Both the position numbers and the translations under genes were made by a program. From Sulfoacidibacillus thermotolerans (GTDB taxonomy: Bacteria; Bacillota; Bacilli; Alicyclobacillales; SLC66): a DNA stretch of 64,000 nt. Below are positions 53,446 to 62,336 of the stretch, piece after piece (the stretch's first letter is position 1; every line of letters begins with the position of its first letter). The notes beneath the pieces were generated by a model that was not told the DNA's origin, searched no databases, and saw only the letters and a list, made by a program, of their open reading frames with translations. The stretch spans positions 1 to 64,000 of the forward strand of contig NZ_MPDK01000007.1 in assembly GCF_003144315.1 (NCBI RefSeq), in the 5' to 3' direction.

Positions 53446-54189
53446 TTATATGGGCCTACCGCCTGGCGGCATACCATAAGGAGGTCCCATTGCCGAATGT
53501 GGAGATACGGGCGTATTGTATGGTGTTGTTGCGGGTGGCAGAGCAGGTACTTCTGCCTCATGAGACGGGGGAGTGCTATGTTCTGCGGATTTGGTAGCGC
53601 TAGTAGATTCACTATTGCCGCCCAGTTTTTTAAATACAGAGTTGCCTAGTGGTGAATTCATCAGCGCCATCAAAATACTCGTGAGATCTGCTGTACTCAA
53701 ATTTTTCCCCTTTGATTCGGCGAGCTTTTTTAAAACTCCAGATTCTTGTAAAGAATTTGCAGTAATAAATAGTGTATCCAATAAGTTATCTGCTTGCTGT
53801 ACGTATTTTGCGACTTGTTTTGACCACCCGCGCAATGTGGAAATGGTATTCATCGATTCTTGGAAATTCTTTGGCGATAACATGTTTCCTAGTCCATTGC
53901 CAAGAGCGTCGGTTGGGGTATTTTTTGTGTCAGGTAACGATCCTGGTCTTTTTTTATTTTTATTTCCACTTTTTGCAGGAACGCCAGCTCGTTTTGGGCT
54001 CACTTTTTGTTGTCTACTCCCACGCGGCGGTTGTGGACTCTGCGTTTTCATAAGTTGTAACTCGCGTGTTAGTAAGGCTCGTTCCCGTGCATAAAATGGT
54101 GTAGTTGGATCTAGGCGTTGCAACTGATCTTGCAAGTGTCGCACACGCTGTTCGTTGGTTTCTCTTTTGCCGTCACTTGTTCGCGCCAT
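53446..54189 (-). CDS. YqfQ/VrrA-like protein
   Basis: A 247-aa protein: basic, Gln/Arg-rich N-terminal 80 residues with a predicted coiled coil (EQRVRHLQDQLQRLD), a middle helical domain (MLSPKNFQESMNTISTLRGW to LKKLAESKG) and a Pro/Gly/Tyr-rich tail ending GPPYGMPPGGRPI. This layout matches YqfQ-like proteins of Bacillus, often linked to sporulation. ATG 54189 follows GGGGGTGGG. A TGTGACA-TTC-TGTCACA palindrome lies 22 bases upstream. Confidence 0.6.
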   Translation of the reverse strand: MARTSDGKRETNEQRVRHLQDQLQRLDPTTPFYARERALLTRELQLMKTQSPQPPRGSRQQKVSPKRAGVPAKSGNKNKKRPGSLPDTKNTPTDALGNGLGNMLSPKNFQESMNTISTLRGWSKQVAKYVQQADNLLDTLFITANSLQESGVLKKLAESKGKNLSTADLTSILMALMNSPLGNSVFKKLGGNSESTSATKSAEHSTPPSHEAEVPALPPATTPYNTPVSPHSAMGPPYGMPPGGRPI

Positions 54190-54210
54190 GAGAAACCCAC
54201 CCCCATTATT

Positions 54211-54227
54211 TGTGACATTCTGTCACA
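54211..54227 (-). promoter_or_regulatory. Perfect palindrome upstream of the YqfQ-like gene
   Basis: TGTGACA-TTC-TGTCACA has 7-bp arms. It sits between aspB and the YqfQ-like gene (both minus) and could be an operator or a small RNA hairpin. The spacing is one base longer than a CRP/FNR site. Confidence 0.4.
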
Positions 54228-54258
54228 TCATATGAAGGTGGGAAAGGGTTTGTGAAGA

Positions 54259-55455
54259 CTATTCCAGATGGTCAAAGAAAGTCCTTAGTCTATCAGCTGC
54301 AATCTCAAGATTTGTAAGAGACGTAGCATACGAAATACGGAAATTATTGGGCGCTCCAAATCCAGTTCCTGGTACAACCGATAGATGCGCATCGGTGAGT
54401 AAGTATTCACATAATTGATCTACGGATTCAATGACATGTTTCTCACCGTTTGGACGAGTCAATTTGCGGCCAATCACGCCACTTGCTTTAGGGAAAACAT
54501 AAAATGCACCTTCAGGTTTCACACATTCAATTCCTTCTAAACGTGAGAGGGCTGAAACGATAAAATCGCGTCGTTTTCGATACTCTGTCACAGTGCTTCG
54601 ATCAAATGTACCGAGCGCACCCAGTGCTGCTTTTTGTGAAATCGAAGAGGGATTCGCTGTTGTATGTGATTGAAAGCTTGACATGGCCTGAATGAGGTGT
54701 TCAGGTGCAGCGACATACCCTACTCGCCATCCCGTCATGGCAAATGTCTTTGAAAATCCATTGACCACAAAGGTGCGATCCCGCATCACTGGAATGCTTG
54801 CGATACTATAATGAGAGACATCATAGGTGAGTTGTTCGTAGATTTCATCGCTGATTACGTAAATTTCATATCGGGCGAGGACGTCAGCTAGTGCTTGAAT
54901 TTCCTCTGGCGTATAGACTGTACCTGTTGGATTACTTGGTGAGTTTAAAAGAATGGCTTTTGTTTTATTTGTAATGGCTCGCTCTACTTGTTCGGGCGTA
55001 ATCTTGAACTGCGTCGATTCGTCGGTGAAAAGAGGAACTGGGATCCCTTCACATAGACGAATTTGCTCTGGGTAACTTACCCAATAAGGCGTAGGTAAAA
55101 GCACTTCATCCTGAGGATCAAGAATCGTCATGAAAATATTGTAAAGTGATTGCTTGGCTCCCGAGGATACGATGATTTCGTTTGCTGTATATTTCAGTTC
55201 ATTTTCTTCGAACAACTTTTTGGCGATCGCCTGGCGAAGTTCTAGAATTCCACTGACTGCTGTGTATTTTGTAAAATGTGCGGTAATTGCAGCGATGGCT
55301 GCAAGAGAAGCTTGGTCAGGCGTCGCGAAATCCGGCTCACCGACACTGAGATTGATGACATCCACTCCACTGGCTACAAGCGCCTTTGTTTTCGCATCAA
55401 TCGAAAGTGTTGGGGAAGGGGAGATCGCACGCGCGCGTTTTGACAGATCGAGCAT
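54259..55455 (-). CDS. aspB: Aspartate aminotransferase (class I, AspB type)
   Basis: A 398-aa fold-I PLP enzyme exchanging the amino group of aspartate with 2-oxoglutarate. Motifs: VINLSVGEPDF, KYTAVSGILELR, LLNSPSNPTGTVY, VISDEIYEQLTYD and the PLP Lys in NGFSKTFAMTGWRVGY. ATG 55455 follows AGAGAGGG; 14 upstream codons in the frame are outside the family. Substrate range among class Ib enzymes cannot be fixed from sequence alone. Confidence 0.9.
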   Translation of the reverse strand: MLDLSKRARAISPSPTLSIDAKTKALVASGVDVINLSVGEPDFATPDQASLAAIAAITAHFTKYTAVSGILELRQAIAKKLFEENELKYTANEIIVSSGAKQSLYNIFMTILDPQDEVLLPTPYWVSYPEQIRLCEGIPVPLFTDESTQFKITPEQVERAITNKTKAILLNSPSNPTGTVYTPEEIQALADVLARYEIYVISDEIYEQLTYDVSHYSIASIPVMRDRTFVVNGFSKTFAMTGWRVGYVAAPEHLIQAMSSFQSHTTANPSSISQKAALGALGTFDRSTVTEYRKRRDFIVSALSRLEGIECVKPEGAFYVFPKASGVIGRKLTRPNGEKHVIESVDQLCEYLLTDAHLSVVPGTGFGAPNNFRISYATSLTNLEIAADRLRTFFDHLE

Positions 55456-55535
55456 AATCCCTCTCTCACACCCCATGTCTAAATAGTTACACTTCATTTT
55501 AACATACTTTCTCTGTACAGATCGCCGAGTTCTCT

Positions 55536-57599
55536 TTATCCGTGAAGAAAACGCCAGATCGATTGAAGCAGTTGGTGAAAATTTTGTCCAAGCCCAGTAT
55601 GAGGATCTGGATGTTTAAAACATGTGCGGGTAGGTTCAGTTCCCATTGCGAATACATCTTGTTCAGTTATGGGGCAAGAAGAAGTAGCTTGTTGACCAGT
55701 TTCTGGATCAATTTTCACGCGAATTGCACCCGCAGGTAAGGAAAAGGTTCCTTGAGAAGATTCGGCGTAAGCCGCTCGCATGACCGATGCAAAGATAGGT
55801 GCAGCAGCGTGTGCTTCAATCGCGTTAAGAGGGTGCATATGATCATATCCAACCCACACGGCGCATACCGTTTTAGGCGTGTAGCCGACCATCCAAGCGT
55901 CCGTGTCTGTTGTGCCGGTTTTTGCAGCAATTGGCCCCGGAATCATGTGTTTGACGCGATAGCCAGTGCCGCCTGGTTGCATGACACTCTGCAACATATC
56001 GGTAATGATCGCACAAGTAACAGGTGATTCTACGAGTAATCGCTGTGAGGATTGGTGATAGATGACGCTCCCTGTCGCATCGCGAATCGACGTGAAATAA
56101 TGGGGTTGTATGAGGAAACCTCCATTTGCAAAAACGGCATAGGCGCGTGCCAAGTCATAGACAGACACGGGGAAAACGCCAAGGGCAAGCGATGGATAAG
56201 GATGCATATTCATAGGCAAACCTAAACGCTCTGCCGATTCAATGACATGATAGGGACCAACGCGCATGTTTGTACTGACGGCAAATACATTGTCAGAGTG
56301 AGCGATCGCTTGCTTCATATCAATTTGTCCATAAGTGTAGTCATCCGCGAAATTGTGAACGGTATAAGTGCGATCCCCGTCATAGTGAAAGGTCGTGGGG
56401 GCACTTTTCATGTGCAAAGCAGCTGTGTATCCCCGATCTAATGCGGTAATGTACACAAAAGGTTTAAATGTAGATCCCGGCTGTCGCATAGCGTGAACGC
56501 GATCATATGGACTTTCTAGATAGTTTGTGCCTCCACTGTATGCCTCGATTGCTCCTGTTGTGGGGTCCATGGCAATGGCTGCTACTTGCAGTCCTGTATG
56601 AGCTGGGATATAGTGCTTAATTGCATCATCGAGCGCTTTTTGTATGTTTTGATTCAGCGTAGATTGAATTGAGAGACCTCCACGGGATAACGCGCTTTTT
56701 TGTAGATGCAGTTGATGTTCCACAGCTGTAGTAGCTGCAGTCATAAAATATGGAGCGAATGTTTCTTTCATGCGATGTGTTGCATAGTGTAGCGGGGCTA
56801 TAAATGCTGCATGTGCGGCACTCTTAGTTAAAAAACCGGTGCGAACCATGGCTTCTAACACTTCGCGCTGGCGATGTTTTGCAGCTACTGGGTTTACAAA
56901 TGGAGAATAGAGACTGGGTCCTTTCGGTAATCCGGCGAGCAATGCGCTTTGTGCGAGGTCAAGTTGTGCTACAGGTCGACCAAAATAAACCTCTGAAGCT
57001 GCTTCTACTCCAGTGGCACCTTCACCATAATAAATGACGTTGAAATAGTCAGTAAGAATTTTTTGCTTTGAGTAGTGCCATTCCAAATCGAGTGCATAGA
57101 GCGCCTCTTGAAGTTTCCGCCATAAGGTGCGGTCGCTTGATAGGAAAAGATTTTTCGCGAGTTGCTGTGTGATGGTGGAACCTCCTTGGACCACATGGCC
57201 GGCGATCAAGTCAGCGACAAATGCGCGCGCAATGCCTTTAAAATTTAATCCGCGATGACGATAGAAAGAGGCATCTTCAATGGCAATGGTTGCTTCTTGT
57301 AGAGCTAGCGGGATATCTTTTAGCGACACTTGCATGCGTGCAGGTTGGTCGGAGAGTTGTCCAATCTTCTGTCCATCCTGTGAAAAAACTTGCGAAGGTT
57401 CATCGAGTAACTCAGGCAGTGGGATATGGTGCAGCACATATCCTACGGCAGTTCCGACACTTACCATTGTAAGAAACGCAAGTGAAAAATAGCGGGTATA
57501 TTTAGGAGCTCGTTGTCTCTGTTCCACCCACCATATTTTAAATAGTTGTGTGCGTAAGGCTAGCGCAGATTTAGGTAGAGTTTTTGGAGGTTTACTCAA
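55536..57599 (-). CDS. Bifunctional class A penicillin-binding protein
   Basis: A 687-aa peptidoglycan synthase. Cytoplasmic basic start, membrane helix (about 42-65), glycosyltransferase-51 domain (EDASFYRHRGLNFKGIARA, GGSTITQQLAKN) and transpeptidase with the nucleophile in QPGSTFKP, HSDN and AKTGTTDTDAW. TTG 57599 is chosen because GGGAGG lies 9 bases upstream; TTG 57656 has no ribosome site. It is PBP1A/PBP2C-like; the final 50 residues have two Cys (SSCPIT, RTCFKH). Confidence 0.93.
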   Translation of the reverse strand: MSKPPKTLPKSALALRTQLFKIWWVEQRQRAPKYTRYFSLAFLTMVSVGTAVGYVLHHIPLPELLDEPSQVFSQDGQKIGQLSDQPARMQVSLKDIPLALQEATIAIEDASFYRHRGLNFKGIARAFVADLIAGHVVQGGSTITQQLAKNLFLSSDRTLWRKLQEALYALDLEWHYSKQKILTDYFNVIYYGEGATGVEAASEVYFGRPVAQLDLAQSALLAGLPKGPSLYSPFVNPVAAKHRQREVLEAMVRTGFLTKSAAHAAFIAPLHYATHRMKETFAPYFMTAATTAVEHQLHLQKSALSRGGLSIQSTLNQNIQKALDDAIKHYIPAHTGLQVAAIAMDPTTGAIEAYSGGTNYLESPYDRVHAMRQPGSTFKPFVYITALDRGYTAALHMKSAPTTFHYDGDRTYTVHNFADDYTYGQIDMKQAIAHSDNVFAVSTNMRVGPYHVIESAERLGLPMNMHPYPSLALGVFPVSVYDLARAYAVFANGGFLIQPHYFTSIRDATGSVIYHQSSQRLLVESPVTCAIITDMLQSVMQPGGTGYRVKHMIPGPIAAKTGTTDTDAWMVGYTPKTVCAVWVGYDHMHPLNAIEAHAAAPIFASVMRAAYAESSQGTFSLPAGAIRVKIDPETGQQATSSCPITEQDVFAMGTEPTRTCFKHPDPHTGLGQNFHQLLQSIWRFLHG

Positions 57600-57713
57600 A
57601 GCTTGTTGCCTCCCTTCACTTTCGTATCCAGTATCACCCAGATGATTTTCCTTCAAACTGGGGGAAAGGTGAAAGGAGTGTGAAGTGCTCGTTTATTTTG
57701 GCCAACTAAATGA

Positions 57714-57719
57714 TATAAT
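57714..57719 (+). promoter_or_regulatory. -10 element of the speE operon
   Basis: TATAAT 33 bases before the speE ATG. A weak TTTATT lies 16 bases upstream as -35. Confidence 0.45.
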
Positions 57720-57751
57720 ACGGACGAATTGCTCAAAAGGAGTGGTATTTT

Positions 57752-58585
57752 ATGGATCTTTGGTTTACGGAAAAGCAAACAGAGGATTATGGAATTACGG
57801 CCAAGATAACAAAGACGTTACACACAGAACAAACTGAGTTTCAAGATCTTGCAGTCATTGAAACGAATGAATGGGGACGAATGCTGGTTTTAGATGGTTG
57901 TGTGATGACGACCATCCGTGATGAATTTGTCTATCACGAGATGATTGCACATGTTGCTTTGTCTGCACATCCAAATCCGCAAAAAGTGCTAGTAGTTGGT
58001 GGTGGAGATGGAGGCGTAATGCGTGAAATTATTAAGCACGCTACAGTTCAAAAAGCTGTCTTAGCAGAGATTGACGGACGCGTGATTGAAGTTGCAAAAC
58101 AGTTTCTTCCAGAAATTGCGGTTGCATTAACTGATCCACGCGTAGACGTACAGGTTATTGATGGAATTGCACACGTAAAAGAACATAAAGAAGAATATGA
58201 TGTCATTATTGTCGATTCCACAGACCCTATTGGTCCAGCTGTGGGACTTTTTGCAAAGGAGTTTTATCAAAGTATCTATGAAGCATTAAAACCAGACGGC
58301 ATCTTCGTTGCTCAAAGCGAATCGCCTTTTATGCACAGTGAATTGATTCAACGTGTACAAAATGACGTCTCAGATCTTTTTCCCATAACTAAACTATATG
58401 TGGCGTCGATACCAACTTATCCGAGTGGACTGTGGAGTTTTACAATTGGCTCAAAGCGCTACGATCCAGCGCAAATTGCAGATGAAAAGCGGGCAGACGG
58501 GTTATCTACACGCTACTATACGAAGGCGTTGCATCAAGCTGCCTTTGTTTTGCCGGCATTTGTTAAAGAGTTGGTGAAAGCATGA
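57752..58585 (+). CDS. speE: Spermidine synthase
   Basis: A 277-aa aminopropyltransferase moving the aminopropyl group of decarboxylated SAM to putrescine, releasing methylthioadenosine. Motifs: [64 protein letters not shown] and [16 protein letters not shown] 57752 follows AAAGGAG. It overlaps speB by 4 bases. Confidence 0.95.
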   Translation: MDLWFTEKQTEDYGITAKITKTLHTEQTEFQDLAVIETNEWGRMLVLDGCVMTTIRDEFVYHEMIAHVALSAHPNPQKVLVVGGGDGGVMREIIKHATVQKAVLAEIDGRVIEVAKQFLPEIAVALTDPRVDVQVIDGIAHVKEHKEEYDVIIVDSTDPIGPAVGLFAKEFYQSIYEALKPDGIFVAQSESPFMHSELIQRVQNDVSDLFPITKLYVASIPTYPSGLWSFTIGSKRYDPAQIADEKRADGLSTRYYTKALHQAAFVLPAFVKELVKA

Positions 58586-59466
58586 AGGAGCTATCACACA
58601 AAAAACCTTTTGATCCTGCTTATTCGGGAAATTCATTTATCGGTTCGACAGATACCTATGATTCTGCACGGGCAGTGATTTATGGGATGCCAATGGATTG
58701 GACGACGTCGTTTCGACCTGGGACAAGACTTGGACCGCAACGGATTCGTGAAGTGTCAATTGGACTTGAAGAATACAGTCCGTACTTGGACCGACATTTA
58801 GAGGATGTTTCCTATATAGATCTAGGAGATATTCCATTGCCCTTTGGCAACCCCGTGCGAAGTCTAGAGATGATTGAACAATATGTTGGGAAATGGCTTG
58901 ATGATGGGAAGTTGCCTTTTGGGCTCGGTGGGGAGCACTTAGTCACGCTGGGAGCTGTGCGTGCAGTATTTTCACGCGTACCTAATTTGCACATTTTGCA
59001 CTTTGACGCACATACTGACTTGCGCGATGAATATGAGGGAGAAGCGATGTCTCACTCGGCGGTGATGAAAAAGATCGCGGAGTTCATAGCGCCAGATCGC
59101 ATTTACCAATTTGGCATACGCTCAGGTACGCGCGAAGAGTTTTCCTATGCGCGGGAAAATACGAGATTTTTCCCATTTGAAGTCCTAAAGCCGCTTCAAC
59201 AAGTTCTGTCAGAGATCGGTCATAAACCTTGTTATATAACGGTTGATATTGATGTTTTAGACCCTGCCTTTGCTCCAGGGACAGGGACAGCAGAAGCTGG
59301 CGGAATTAGTTCTAAGGAACTGCTTTCCGCACTTCATGCCATGCGTGAATTGGAAGTGGTGGGATTTGATTTGGTCGAAGTAGCCCCCGTCTTAGATCCT
59401 ACAGAACAAACGCAAATTGTTGCCGCGAAACTTTTGCGCGAAGCTTTGCTAACGTTTATTCAATAA
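58582..59466 (+). CDS. speB: Agmatinase
   Basis: A 294-aa ureohydrolase converting agmatine to putrescine and urea. Binuclear manganese ligands are in [23 protein letters not shown] and [22 protein letters not shown]. Length and the start [20 protein letters not shown] fit agmatinase more than arginase. ATG 58582 overlaps speE. Arginine decarboxylase is not in the window. Confidence 0.94.
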   Translation: MKELSHKKPFDPAYSGNSFIGSTDTYDSARAVIYGMPMDWTTSFRPGTRLGPQRIREVSIGLEEYSPYLDRHLEDVSYIDLGDIPLPFGNPVRSLEMIEQYVGKWLDDGKLPFGLGGEHLVTLGAVRAVFSRVPNLHILHFDAHTDLRDEYEGEAMSHSAVMKKIAEFIAPDRIYQFGIRSGTREEFSYARENTRFFPFEVLKPLQQVLSEIGHKPCYITVDIDVLDPAFAPGTGTAEAGGISSKELLSALHAMRELEVVGFDLVEVAPVLDPTEQTQIVAAKLLREALLTFIQ

Positions 59467-59472
59467 ACAGAA

Positions 59473-59886
59473 ATGAATAAAACAGGGAAAATAAAAATTT
59501 TGTCGAATGCAGCGGGGGCCATTGAAACTCCACTATGCATGGAGCGAACTGGAGTGGGTGGATATTACCGCGCACATTATACCGAAGTGGCGCAAGGAAT
59601 GGAAGGAAGCCATACACTGATCGAAGTAGACCTCTCCGATCCTCATACTCCTAAGATGCTCATGACACGTCGTGGAGCGGTGGAATCAGAACAAAGTTTT
59701 ATTCTTGGCACGAGTACAAAAGGGTATTATCAAGTAGTTAGTGGCAATTTGGCATTTGATATTGAAACAAGAAGACTGCGGGCGAAGACGGATTCCCGCA
59801 GTCTTTGGATTGAATTAGAGGCCACTTTTACCTTTTCACAAGTCGAGAAGATTCCTTTTACAGCACAAATAGAACTCACTTGGTGA
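59473..59886 (+). CDS. DUF1934 protein (YwiB-like beta-barrel)
   Basis: A 137-aa protein of DUF1934 length, predicted calycin-like. GYYRAHYTE, LMTRRGAVESEQSFILG and GNLAFDIETRRL match the family. ATG 59473 lies 6 bases after speB without a strong ribosome site, so coupled translation is likely. In Bacillus ywiB sits beside argS and near speE/speB. Function unknown. Confidence 0.8.
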   Translation: MNKTGKIKILSNAAGAIETPLCMERTGVGGYYRAHYTEVAQGMEGSHTLIEVDLSDPHTPKMLMTRRGAVESEQSFILGTSTKGYYQVVSGNLAFDIETRRLRAKTDSRSLWIELEATFTFSQVEKIPFTAQIELTW

Positions 59887-59907
59887 CGCTGTGAGGGAAG
59901 ACAGGAA

Positions 59908-60891
59908 TCAATTCTCATTAGCGCTTGTCATTACAGAGTAAAATTGCTTTGCTTCCTCTTTTTTAGCGGAGTTTGTATAAACTTGTTCTTCTCGTCTTGT
60001 GATTTCCTCTTCCCCATAGCGTTCGATGAGGTGCTGGCGCTGAAAATACCGACTCGCCTGAAGATAACTTGCTTGTGCGAACGCAGCATGAATGGAACCT
60101 TGTACTGCTGCTCCCGCGATCGGCAGCAACAAGGTTCCTTGTTGTTCTAAAAGACCTATCGCGAGTCTTGTTGCGATCAGATCGACGAGTTGACCCACAG
60201 CTGGAAAAGACAGAGCGACGGTCCGAAGCGAAATGTGTTCTCCTACTGATTTGACAAATGTAAATCCAGCTTCTCGTAAAGCCAAGTGGGCACTCATCTT
60301 AGCTAAAATGAGATCGGTATCCGCAGTGATGGGAGCCATTGCGACCAGGAGGTGCGGGAGGTCTTCGGGCGTATGAAGGGTATATCCATAACTATAACCT
60401 GTCTCCACAGTGCACTGGGCCATCAGTCGCAAGGTTACATAGAGATCAGCTACAATCGCAGGAGCAATCAGGCCTTGCAGTCCAGGGACCAATCCTAAAG
60501 CAGAAGTGAGCAATCCTGCGGCTGCCCCTTGCGCAGTAAATGTTCTGCGAGTTGTCCGAAAGAGACGTTCTGCAGTTGCATCTTTTACATCTAAAGGGAG
60601 CATGCGAATGTCGGTAGGGGTTGAGGCATGACTTCCAAAGTCGCGTAAAATGACCTCAACCCGCTCAAATTGGCGTGCTGTGGAAGCCTGCTCTAATGCT
60701 GTATAGATCGCGCCACGCGCAAAATCAGTTATGCGTTCAGCAAGTTTTGGTTGCATGCGTTTCGTTACAGCTGAAACAAAATGAAGCAGGCGGCCTGTCT
60801 GTTGAGTCAAGCGTTGAGTAAATTGAACTGTAAAAGGGGGTTCAGCAGTCACTGACCAAGAAGCCAGTACTTGCTCTTCATATGGTGTCAT
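59908..60891 (-). CDS. EcsC-family protein
   Basis: A 327-aa protein. The core from about residue 120 (GAAAGLLTSALGLVPGLQGLIAPAIVADLYVTLRLM) and the later GAAVQGSIHAAFAQASYLQASRYFQRQHLIERYG match EcsC-type proteins, thought to be membrane-associated. ATG 60891 follows GAGGAGGGG. No ecsA or ecsB is adjacent. Role unknown. Confidence 0.75.
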   Translation of the reverse strand: MTPYEEQVLASWSVTAEPPFTVQFTQRLTQQTGRLLHFVSAVTKRMQPKLAERITDFARGAIYTALEQASTARQFERVEVILRDFGSHASTPTDIRMLPLDVKDATAERLFRTTRRTFTAQGAAAGLLTSALGLVPGLQGLIAPAIVADLYVTLRLMAQCTVETGYSYGYTLHTPEDLPHLLVAMAPITADTDLILAKMSAHLALREAGFTFVKSVGEHISLRTVALSFPAVGQLVDLIATRLAIGLLEQQGTLLLPIAGAAVQGSIHAAFAQASYLQASRYFQRQHLIERYGEEEITRREEQVYTNSAKKEEAKQFYSVMTSANEN

Positions 60892-61025
60892 TTGCAGGCC
60901 CCTCCTCGCATCAAAAGTTGTCTCCTAAAACCAATTCGCGACGAGCGTGTGATCTCCTGCTTTACGGGATTGTCGGTTATTGGTAGAGTGGGAAGGTAGA
61001 GATCTTTTGTGCGGGGAGAATTGGC

Positions 61026-62336
61026 GTGAAAAGTTTTCGCGATCCAGTGCATAATCTGATTGTATTTCAAAATGAAGATCAAATTGTGGTTGATCTTGTA
61101 AATACCAGAGAGGTTCAGAGATTGCGCCGAATTCGCCAACTAGGACTAGGGAACATTGCCTATCCAGGGGCGGAACACTCGCGATTTGTCCATTCACTAG
61201 GTGTAGCGCATTTGATGCGTCGTTTTTTGGATGATCTGCGTGAAGGGGCTGACGAGCAAACGAACCGCTTGCAGCGAGACTTGCAAAACTATCGGGTCTT
61301 GGCGTTAGCTTCTGCCCTTTTGCACGACATTGGGCATGGCCCTTTTTCTCATGCACTAGAAAGTGTGACAAAGATCCGACATGAGCGATTTACAAGTGCG
61401 ATTTTGCGTTCTCATATGACGGAAGTGCATCAAGTTCTGGAGTCTTTTGAAGAGGGGTTATCTGCACGGGTTGCGAGCGTGATTGAGCGAACTTTTGAAC
61501 CTTCGCGCGCCCTGGTTAAACTTTTATCTAGCCAGCTTGATCTTGATCGGGTGGATTACTTATTGCGTGATGCTCTGATGACGGGAGCGGGCTATGGAAC
61601 ATTTGATGTCGAGTGGTTATTACACGCGATGCGGATTGGCGAAGTTGATGGGGAACCTGAGGTGGGACTCGATCTGAAAAAGGGACAGAGTATAGCAGAA
61701 GACTATATTATGTGCAGATACTATATGTATCTCCATGTCTACTTTCATCGCACGACGCGTGCGGCTGAAGTCATGGTCGAGAAACTGTTGCAGAGGGCGG
61801 CAGAAGTTCGCGCTTTTTTGCCAGGTTTCGATGGATTAAATGCTTTGTTGCAAGGACAAATTGATCCTAACGACAGCACATCGCTTACTCTTTATTTACA
61901 ATTAGATGATGGGGTTCTCTGGACAGCGATGCATTTTTGGTCGCGCCATGAAGACGTGATTTTGCGGGACTTTTCGCAGCGCTTGCTACATCGTAAAATT
62001 TTCCGCGGCATCGAAGTGGAATCTGAAGAGGAGGCGCAAAACGTCAGATCCAAGCAATGCAAACAGGCGATCGCAAGGGGCATGGATCCCGAGTATTATG
62101 TAATCGATGATCAGGCGGCGAGTCATGCGTATTCTGATCCGTATCTAGCGCCTCCGATTTCTGAGCAGGTGAAAGAACCTGCCAAAGTACGTTCTGCAGA
62201 AGCGTCAGAATCGATCTACCTCTTTGATGAGGAAGGAAGACCGCATGAATTATCTGAAGCCTCCTTCCTTGTGTATGCGGTTCGCAACCGCAGCGTGTAT
62301 GCGCGACGTGTGTTATTTCCGGAGGAATGGGCATAG
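61026..62336 (+). CDS. YwfO-like HD phosphohydrolase
   Basis: A 436-aa dGTPase-like HD protein. Motifs: DPVHNLI, RLRRIRQLGLGNIAYPGAEHSRFVHSLG, HDIGHGPFSHALE (HD ligands) and LDLDRVDYLLRDALMTG. Family members act on nucleoside triphosphates. GTG 61026 follows GGGGAG (61015-61020). The region 300-400 is more variable. Its stop overlaps the start of the next gene by one base. Confidence 0.87.
   Translation: MKSFRDPVHNLIVFQNEDQIVVDLVNTREVQRLRRIRQLGLGNIAYPGAEHSRFVHSLGVAHLMRRFLDDLREGADEQTNRLQRDLQNYRVLALASALLHDIGHGPFSHALESVTKIRHERFTSAILRSHMTEVHQVLESFEEGLSARVASVIERTFEPSRALVKLLSSQLDLDRVDYLLRDALMTGAGYGTFDVEWLLHAMRIGEVDGEPEVGLDLKKGQSIAEDYIMCRYYMYLHVYFHRTTRAAEVMVEKLLQRAAEVRAFLPGFDGLNALLQGQIDPNDSTSLTLYLQLDDGVLWTAMHFWSRHEDVILRDFSQRLLHRKIFRGIEVESEEEAQNVRSKQCKQAIARGMDPEYYVIDDQAASHAYSDPYLAPPISEQVKEPAKVRSAEASESIYLFDEEGRPHELSEASFLVYAVRNRSVYARRVLFPEEWA

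Noticed and set aside
53573-54094. 173-codon open frame antisense to the YqfQ-like gene
   Set aside because: Cys/Phe-rich shadow translation without start signals.
54211-54227. TGTGACATTCTGTCACA as a CRP/FNR site
   Set aside because: TGTGA and TCACA are 7 bases apart instead of 6, so it is kept only as an unassigned palindrome.
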